Notes under the pieces: model-generated
Database searches by the model: none
What the model was told of the DNA's origin: nothing
What the model saw: the letters and a program-made list of their open reading frames with translations, nothing else
From: Acestrorhynchus altus
Taxonomy: Eukaryota; Chordata; Actinopteri; Characiformes; Acestrorhynchidae
DNA length: 64,000 nucleotides
NCBI GenBank assembly: GCA_034509495.1
Contig: CM067507.1
Location: 35,306,399 to 35,370,398 of the forward strand
Reading direction: 5' to 3'
In this document: piece by piece, positions 58,070-64,000 of the stretch
How positions within the stretch are numbered: the stretch's first letter is position 1
How the letters are laid out: each line of letters opens with the position of its first letter
Translations under genes and position numbers: made by a program

Positions 58070-60964
58070 AGGTGAGGTCTTGGTCTTTCTGGACAGTCAC
58101 TGTGAAGTGAATGAAGCGTGGCTGCAGCCCTTGCTAACACCCATCAAAGAGAACCGCCACACTGTGGTGTGTCCTGTCATTGACATCATCAGTGCGGACA
58201 CACTGGTCTACAGTCCTTCCCCCATTGTCCGGGGGGGTTTCAACTGGGGGCTGCACTTTAAATGGGACCCTGTTCCTATGTCTGAACTCAACAACCCCAG
58301 TGGCGCTATCAGGTACCCTCACAAAGAGCCCACACTCAGCTAGACTGGCATCTCATTGGCTGATCTGCAATTAATAAATCTATCGTCAGTTGGTCTTTTA
58401 GTCAAATTTGCCTTTTCTCAGACCATCATTTTACCTAGAACCGACATGTTATTTTACAGAACACCAGCTCCAGATGTTCCAGTCTGAGTTTTGTTTAGTG
58501 AAGGACAGGGATGGGCACTATGAGTTTATGAGAATGTAGATTTTCTTTTCTTTTATTTAATTCTCCATTAGTTTACTTGTGTATTAAAGCAGCATTATGC
58601 ATTATTCCTTGCTCCTGGGCGCCCCCTACAGTCACTTTCACTGAAAGTGCCCCCTCAAGGACAGCTGTGCATTTGTTGATGAATTGAGAGATTCAGAACC
58701 AGCATGTGGACTGAGTCGGAAGAGTAAAGTTAGTTTCATGTCCTGTAATATGACTCGGGTTGCAGCATTCCGACCAGGAGTGGGAATGACGGCAGTCCCT
58801 ACGGCAGTCGGTGGAGCGTCGGCATGATTCCGAAGGTGATGTTTTGAGACAAAGCTGCTACAAAATGTTGCTTTCAGAATCTGTGTCATCTGGAGGGCTG
58901 AATGATCCATTTTGTAATCTATAGTGATGTAAATCGCGATGCGTTCTCCGTAGCGTGCAGCGTGGTCGCCATCACCTCCGTGTTTCAGTGCTGATTTGGT
59001 GGCGTGGCTGTAGCTCTTTGGCTGAGGTTTATAGATGTTTGGGATAAAAGCCGCTGAGTGCTGATGGTGGCGCTGTCACCCCGGGCCCACTCTGCATCGA
59101 CCGGGTCAGATGGGCAGCTTAACTCCATTAGCGTGGCGTGGGCCGATGACGGCCGGGGGGCCTCGCTGTCCGTCTCCGGTCGCTGGCCGTCTCGCTCTGT
59201 GCTGCTGTGTTTGACAACACCAACTAACTGTGAATCAAACTTCTCGTGCGCCAGTCCTGGAGCGCCACGGCTGAGCTCTGCTGCTTTTCCCTGAACTCGC
59301 TCAACAGATTCATATAAATGTACTGTACACTGATGATGCACCGCAGGTCAAAAGTTTTAGAACACTATGCAGAACCCGGTTTCATTACTAAAAACCGTAG
59401 CAACCGTTGCTTGGCTGCTTTGGCTTGGAGCCTAGATATTATAGCATAGTTTTAACACCGTAATATAAACACTAATTATGTGAGTCTTGCTGGATAGTTC
59501 CGCTGTCCTGTCATTGTGTCCTGTCATTGTGTCCTCTCAGTGCATTGTGCTGTATGCAAGCTGGAACCATTGTAGTGGTTCGCTTTCAGCCTGGCTCCCG
59601 GTCACTTTCCTGGGTTTGGCTTTCTCGTGTCTTACCGTACGCTGGTGCTTTCCCTTCTGAAGTGTGTTTAGTTCCAGTTTGGTCCACCTGAGGGAGTAGG
59701 GTTTGTTTTGAGGGAAGGTGTGGATCCTTTGCGCTCCAAGCTTTTCACTTCGTCATGTGGAGAGTTTGAGCTCCCCGTCCTTGGACGCTGGATCAGGAAC
59801 AGCTGCAGTCTGTAGATCAGGTGATTAGCTGATGTAATTAAGACAAGCAGGTGATTAAGACTGTGATGTAACAGTTTTGGAGTTTTGGAATTGGCCTGTT
59901 TTGCAGCTCTGTTTTGGTTCTGCTGGATGGTCTTTTGAGGAAGGAACAGCAGGGTTTGAGGTTCACAGTTTGCCAAATTAAATAGTTGTAGATGCCCATT
60001 CTAGAGCAACTTTAAGTACTGATATTTGTTATTTAAGCCTGTGTTAGTTGTTAGTTTCTAAGCTTCTTAGTTCAGTACAGATCTGTTAATCAGTGTAAAT
60101 CAGATTTTCCACTTTAACACACTGGAGCGGATCTTATAAATGTCAGTGCGTCTTTCCCAATTTTATTTGAGTACTGTTGGGACTTTGGCCCATTTGTGTT
60201 TGCTTGTCCTGTCGTGCTTGCTGTGTGATTGATTGATTTAGAGTTTGGCTCTTTGATTTGAGATCTGACTCTAATCGCAGGTCTCCTACGATGGCTGGTG
60301 GCCTGTTTGCTATGGACAGGAAGTACTTCAATGAGCTCGGACAGTATGACAGTGGCATGGACATCTGGGGCGGAGAAAATCTGGAGATTTCTTTCCGGGT
60401 AAAGAACCACAACCACACAGACACAGACACACACACACACACAGTGTGTCAGTAAGATATGTTTTTAGCTTTGTCTGGTTTGGTGTAAAAATTCGAGGTA
60501 ACCTTTCTTCATGATGGACAGACAAGAAAAATAAATGGAAAATAATTTAAAATAAATAAAAGTAAAATAATCATTTCTCTTTAACTTGCATTGAAACAAA
60601 GAGATGTTTCTTCGGTAAAGACGTTTTTTTCTGACATTCGTGATATTTAAGTACTTGTGTTTATTAATTATGTCCTCGTAACGCAGTCATGATTAATGCC
60701 CTTTCGAGATCATTGGCATCAGTCGATTCCTCTGCTTGGGTCACCGGTTATCTAAAAATGCCTGCAGGCTCAGCCGCAGGAAGCCCTGTCAGTCGGGCTG
60801 CTGTGGAGCGATATTAGAGCTCCCCCTTGTGTCCATTTCTACATGCAGATGTCAGGGGTTGCTGTGAAACATGTCTGGACATAATGTTTCCTGAGAGACA
60901 TGGTAAGACTTAAATTCCTAGCTTTCAAAGCTCAAAATAATAATTGTTTTAATGCCTGTGGATG

Positions 60965-61006
<42 letters not shown>

Positions 61007-61344
61007 AACTAAATTGTGTTCTATAGTTGCAAAAAAAGCACAAAAAAACATTTTGATATCAGCATTATATATCGGCCTTCGGTCACCTCGCTCTAAGTAT
61101 CAGAATCATCCATTAAAAAAAAACCCTTATCGGTCTCAACTTTTCACTTTTTGACATTGTGACTCTGGCCATCTGGCCATGTCAGAGACAATGACACAGT
61201 GTATGTTGGTGTATATAATGTCCCGTAGACATATACTTACACAATACAAAGCATGCATTTATTAACAACAGTGTATAAAAGAATGAAATGATGTTAATGT
61301 TTTTTCCTGCAGAGTCAGGGCGTATACTGTATTACACACGCACG

Positions 61345-61377
<33 letters not shown>

Positions 61378-63648
61378 ACGTGCTGCATGCCAGATAGTGA
61401 TCAGGAGCTGCAATTCTTCAGTTTATTCCCATTTTGGCTCATTTAACCAACCGCTCCCCCTCACTGAGTCCAAATTGGCTTTTCAGCTCCAATAATACAT
61501 AAATGTCAGTAACGCCGGCCAAGTCTGAGGTATTTCTCCGTTTGCCCGTGATGGTTTTTGGAGAGCAGAGCTGTAGGTTCCTCCTGCCTGGAGGAGGATT
61601 GTTAATATAAGAGCTGTAACCTTGCTTCTGGGAAGAGTTTAGACCGTCAGCCTTTGGGATTGTGTGCAGTACACAGTCATCCAGTCGGAACTCCGGCTTG
61701 TTTTCAGCAGTTGAGTCAGATCCAGTTGCCGTCTGGCACACGGTTCTGCTCGTTATGACCCACATTAACTTCCAGCCCCGCGCTGAGCTGCTGCTTTCAC
61801 CTTTATCTACATAGATCATGTTTTATTTGTTAACGATTGAAATACAGTGACACTTTATAGCTGTACCCCGAGACACTGGACCTGATCCTCTGTTTTTGTT
61901 TAAGGATCTTGGGCTTTCAATCCAACAGCTTCTTCCAGTAATATTCAATGTCCAAATGTTTGTGGACACCCTTTCTAATGAACACATTCAGATTGTCTAG
62001 TCCCTCTAGCAAGGTACTGCCAATAGAACCGGACTCTGTTCTCTGTAGAACTATCGGCATCATGTCTAAGGGATAAAGAGCCCCCCAACGTTGAGCTGTG
62101 GAGCTGTGTTTTCTGGAATGATGACCATCCAACATCCAGACCTCAATAAATCCTTTTCAAGAAATCATTCTTTCAACATATCAATCGTTCATTTAACCTT
62201 TCGTTCTGTTATAAAAATAGGACGTTTGTGGGACCCTTGCTCCGATTTGTTTGTTTGTTATTCAGCAAATAACTCGAAACTTGGGGGGAAACATGAGCCA
62301 GACGAGAGTTTTGAGCCCTGTGTAAACACAGAATAGTGACCGTCTCTACAGTGGAATCATGAAACGAGTGTATTAAACGCCGAATTATGAAGTGAAATGA
62401 CTGAATGAGTCTCATTTCATTCATCTGAAATGATGGACATCAGCCATTCTCGTGTAAGGGGTTCAGACCTGTAGGCCTTGTCCTTACTGTTTTGGCTAGG
62501 ACCAGTGGTGTCCTTCCACTTGTCTGCTCCCTCAGAGTGAAGGGAGTGATGGATTCTGGAGCAAGGTCAGTTTGAATTCTCAGAGATTTGGAAGAATTGA
62601 ACACAAATACAGTCCTTTAAACTTTACTGAAAGATCAGAAAAAGTCATGATGAAGTCCTCTCACCAACTTATCTCTGGGTTTTTGAGGCAGTTCTGGATT
62701 GAAGACGTGTTTGAAGACAACAGCGGATCATCTGCCTCCATCTGGCCCTATCCCCTGCCTCCTCTTCTGTTACACCAACATCTCCATGTCCACCTTCACT
62801 ACATCCATAAACCTTCTCTGAGGTCTTCCTCTTCTCCATCTCCAACATTCTTTGTCTGATATATCCACTATTCCTCCTCAACACATGTCCAAACCATCTC
62901 AACCTGGTCTCTTGCTTTATCTCCAAACTGCTCCACCTTCACTGTCCCTCTGATCTGCTCATTTCTAATCTTGTCCAGCCTAGTCACTCCCAACGAAACA
63001 TCTCAGCATCTTCATCTCCACCACCTCCAGCTCAGCTTCCTGATGTGTGGATGCTATTGGACGCTCTATCAACACTCCACCCCTACCACACCATCTGCAG
63101 AACTGAGTGAGAACATTCAAGCTGCATGGGATGGATCATCACAGGACACCATTAGGAACCTCTACACCTCCATGCAGAGACGTCTGGCATGTTGTGTTAA
63201 ACCTGACGCCGTACTGAGAGACACCACTTCTGTATGAGTAGATCAATAAATATTGATCAGATCAGATACATTTATGATCAGATATTGATCCTGATCACCT
63301 TCATCTTCCTTCACAACAGCACTGCAATCCCACACGTCCTTCTGGGGAAACTATTTGTTTCTATTTATTAATTTATTTATTTTGACGGTGTACTCTGTCC
63401 TCTCTCTGAGTGTGGGTATGGGAATGACTAGCGTTCTTCCTCCGTCCATGCCTGGGACACACTGTTAAAGTCTTCATGTGTTCTGTCTATCTCAGATCTG
63501 GATGTGTGGAGGCCAGCTCCTGATCATTCCCTGCTCTAGAGTGGGCCACATCTTCCGCAAGCGCCGACCTTACGGCTCACCTGGCGGACAGGACACCATG
63601 GCCCACAATTCCCTTCGACTGGCCCACGTCTGGATGGACGAGTATAAG
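55634..63648 (+). CDS. galnt11: galnt11, polypeptide N-acetylgalactosaminyltransferase 11, coding exons 1-7 (3' end beyond window)
   Basis: Seven exons (55634-55880, 55958-56081, 57255-57421, 57809-57934, 58072-58312, 60281-60398, 63496-63648) join in frame to 392 residues. The product is a Golgi type II membrane enzyme that transfers GalNAc from UDP-GalNAc to Ser/Thr (GT27 family); GALNT11 is known for glycosylating Notch1 and LRP2-type receptors. Visible are a short cytosolic tail with a membrane anchor (about residues 7-29), a stem, and then a GT-A catalytic domain from about residue 137. That domain has the metal-binding D229-S-H231, the W331-G-G-E motif and His359. The N-terminus [17 protein letters not shown] is specific to GALNT11 rather than other GALNTs. 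The end of the catalytic domain and the ricin-type lectin domain lie beyond base 64000. Confidence 0.95.
55958..56081 (+). CDS. galnt11: galnt11 second coding exon: pre-catalytic region
   Basis: The exon follows acceptor TTTGACAG and ends AA|GTAAGT. It encodes [16 protein letters not shown]...[20 protein letters not shown], the conserved segment before the GT-A fold. Phase 1 in, phase 2 out. Confidence 0.94.
56110..56745. mobile_element. MITE family M element in galnt11 intron 2 of the coding series, long inverted ends
   Basis: The left arm (CATTATGACCACCTCC, TTTATTCTCCTCCTTTCACC, CTGATC, TTCAATGATCAGGACCCCAC, AGGACCACCACAGAGCAGCT) is mirrored on the right by AGCTGCTCTGTGGTGGTCCT, GTGGGGTCCTGATCATTGAA, GATCAGGGTGAAAGGAGG and GAGGTGGTACAATG. 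The arms exceed 90 bases. The centre contains four 15-base copies of CTGCTCACAGGACGC-type sequence (56430-56490). No coding capacity. Confidence 0.8.
57255..57421 (+). CDS. galnt11: galnt11 third coding exon: start of the GT-A domain
   Basis: The exon begins after CTTCTCCAG. It encodes [12 protein letters not shown], then [20 protein letters not shown] and [11 protein letters not shown], the nucleotide-binding start of the catalytic domain. The end is set by homology: reading to 57421 gives VDDNSELEDLK, matching the GALNT11 pattern VDD.SDFDDLK. This requires a GC donor (TAG|GCAAGA). A GT donor 9 bases upstream (ACA|GTGAGC, GT at 57413) would also keep the frame but drop three residues. Confidence 0.9.
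57413..57427 (+). other. Paired splice donors: weak GT at 57413 and GC donor at 57422
   Basis: ACA|GTGAGC (GT 57413-57414) and TAG|GCAAGA (GC 57422-57423) are both in frame with the exon at 57809. The GC site has the strong AG|GCAAG context typical of GC-AG introns and yields the conserved protein length. Confidence 0.7.
57809..57934 (+). CDS. galnt11: galnt11 fourth coding exon
   Basis: Between acceptor GTCATGCAG and donor G|GTGTGT. It encodes [20 protein letters not shown] and [19 protein letters not shown]; the GLI/RGRM stretch is typical of the family's UDP-binding region. Phase 1 at both ends. Confidence 0.94.
58017..58066 (+). repeat. (CT)25 microsatellite forming the pyrimidine tract of a galnt11 exon
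   Basis: Uninterrupted CT run ending at 58066, followed by GTCAG and exon start 58072. It provides the whole pyrimidine tract of this short 137-base intron. Confidence 0.95.
58072..58312 (+). CDS. galnt11: galnt11 fifth coding exon: metal-binding DxH
   Basis: It follows a (CT)25 tract and GTCAG. It encodes [19 protein letters not shown] with Asp229 and His231 as manganese ligands, then [12 protein letters not shown] and [14 protein letters not shown], and ends ATCAG|GTACCC. Phase 1 in, phase 2 out. Confidence 0.95.
58580..58885 (+). repeat. Dispersed repeat family D, copy 2
   Basis: Blocks shared with 6080-6475, including AATATGACTCGGGTTGCAGC and GGAGTGGGAATGAC. It lies in the galnt11 intron 58313-60280, the rest of which (58890-60280) I cannot assign to any feature. 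Confidence 0.55.
60281..60398 (+). CDS. galnt11: galnt11 sixth coding exon: Gal/GalNAc-T motif
   Basis: It follows CTAATCGCAG and ends CGG|GTAAAG. It encodes [20 protein letters not shown] and [18 protein letters not shown], the acceptor-side motif shared by GALNTs and beta4-galactosyltransferases, with Glu334 as the expected catalytic-pocket acid. It ends in phase 0. Confidence 0.95.
60969..61003. repeat. (TTA)n microsatellite
   Basis: About 11 TTA units. Confidence 0.95.
61332..61380. repeat. (CA)n-type microsatellite
   Basis: ACGCACAC/ACACAC tract of about 48 bases. Confidence 0.94.
61430..61820. promoter_or_regulatory. Unique block in the last galnt11 intron, candidate conserved non-coding element
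   Basis: A GC-balanced stretch lacking repeats and unlike its flanks. The minus strand is open for 126 codons (61819-61439), but the product has no domain and no splice sites support it. Regulatory or exonic function is only a possibility. Confidence 0.25.
61945..62160 (+). mobile_element. Family A element with central deletion
   Basis: ATGTCCAAATGTTTGTGGAC, GAACACATTCAGATTGTCTA, AATAGAACCGGACTCTGTT, CCCCCAACGTTGAGCTGTGG and ATCCAACATCCAGACCTCAA, in the family order. Confidence 0.75.
62690..63043 (-). pseudogene. Non-LTR retrotransposon ORF, C-terminal fragment
   Basis: On the minus strand, after [15 protein letters not shown] with stops, a frameshifted [20 protein letters not shown] is followed by [17 protein letters not shown], then [14 protein letters not shown] and RQMIRC. 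The LRWFGHV..R and RWRQMIRC signatures mark the end of fish LINE open frames. It lies antisense in a galnt11 intron and abuts the Tc1-like fragment at 63044. Confidence 0.8.
63044..63260 (+). pseudogene. Tc1-like transposase 3' fragment
   Basis: GATGTGTGGATGCTATTGGA, CGCTCTATCAACACTCCACC, GACGTCTGGCATGTTG and GAGACACCACTTCTGTATGA almost repeat 13984-14190. Only the last about 55 codons and the 3' flank remain, cut exactly at the LINE fragment border. Confidence 0.8.
63496..63648 (+). CDS. galnt11: galnt11 seventh coding exon: third metal ligand and loop
   Basis: It lies between acceptor CTATCTCAG and donor AAG|GTGAGT: 51 codons, [20 protein letters not shown] then [15 protein letters not shown] and [14 protein letters not shown]. 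His359 in VGHIF is the expected third manganese ligand, and RRPYGSPGG corresponds to the mobile active-site loop. The next exon is beyond the window. Confidence 0.95.
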
Positions 63649-63892
63649 GTGAGTCATGAAAAGGCCCCAGAAGAGAATACTGTGGTGACACCTACTCAGT
63701 CCTATCCAGGTCAAATAGAGGCAGTCGTCCAACATCTGTGAAGAACAACCAGTTCAGTTAATCAACAAACTGTAGAATAAACAGGACTTAGACAAACGTG
63801 TTTTAGCATGAAAGGGTTTCAGTAAAGTGGAGAAAAGACTGTATAAAACACTCGTTCAATCAAATCAGAATAAACCAGGCTCGGCTTACTTA

Positions 63893-63893
<1 letters not shown>

Positions 63894-63951
<58 letters not shown>

Positions 63952-63952
63952 N

Positions 63953-64000
<48 letters not shown>
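63894..64000. repeat. (TG)n microsatellite running off the window end
   Basis: About 53 TG units with one undetermined base (n) at about 63952. It is in the intron after the last visible galnt11 exon. Length is probably unreliable. Confidence 0.97.

Noticed and set aside
63952..63952. Undetermined base in the terminal TG repeat
   Set aside because: An assembly artefact in a microsatellite, not a biological signal.
1..64000. CRISPR arrays, operons, phage or plasmid functions
   Set aside because: The direct repeats here are minisatellites without equal unique spacers, and the genes are spliced vertebrate genes.

Overview
The window is vertebrate nuclear DNA, almost certainly from a ray-finned (teleost) fish. 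It has split genes with GT-AG introns, long CA/TG, CT/GA and tetranucleotide microsatellites, many decayed Tc1-like DNA transposons, non-LTR retrotransposon fragments and tRNA-derived SINEs. The repeat families resemble those I know from characiform and other otophysan fishes, but I cannot name a species. Nothing bacterial, viral or plasmid-like is present, and well over 90% of the window is intron or intergenic sequence.

Two protein-coding genes are supported, both incomplete at the window edges and arranged head to head. On the minus strand is a gpr158-like gene (class C orphan receptor / metabotropic glycine receptor). Coding exon 1 (34415-35220) carries the signal peptide and most of the Cache domain. 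Exon 2 (11839-11944) lies across a 22.5-kb intron. The rest (EGF-like segment, seven-helix domain, cytoplasmic tail) must lie beyond base 1. A CpG-rich block at 35690-35850 is its likely promoter. On the plus strand is galnt11 (polypeptide N-acetylgalactosaminyltransferase 11). Seven coding exons from 55634 to 63648 encode 392 residues, from the start methionine through the catalytic metal-site histidine; the lectin domain lies beyond the window end. All exon junctions keep the reading frame. Intron 4 is best explained by a GC-AG splice pair.

Layout: 1-11838 is gpr158 intron 2, with old repeats. 11945-34414 is gpr158 intron 1, with Tc1-like remnants, a LINE fragment, SINEs and several minisatellites, one with six GC boxes. 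35221-55595 is the gap between the genes and holds a second CpG-rich block (37780-38130), an internally duplicated tract (38270-40400), a 2.2-kb array of about 73-bp units (41007-43232), a 0.7-kb CT-rich tract (46484-47160), a 0.8-kb array of about 53-bp units that repeatedly contains a CTCF-like core motif (47590-48400), a further array (48750-49640) and a small hAT-type element with a perfect 8-bp target duplication (50337-50507). 55596-64000 is galnt11 with repeat-bearing introns.

The two genes are not known to act together; their adjacency is positional. I see no new multi-gene system. The most notable points are the CTCF-like tandem array between divergent promoters, the GC-AG intron with a competing in-frame donor 9 nt upstream, and two coding exons (one per gene) whose 3' splice-site pyrimidine tract is a CT microsatellite.
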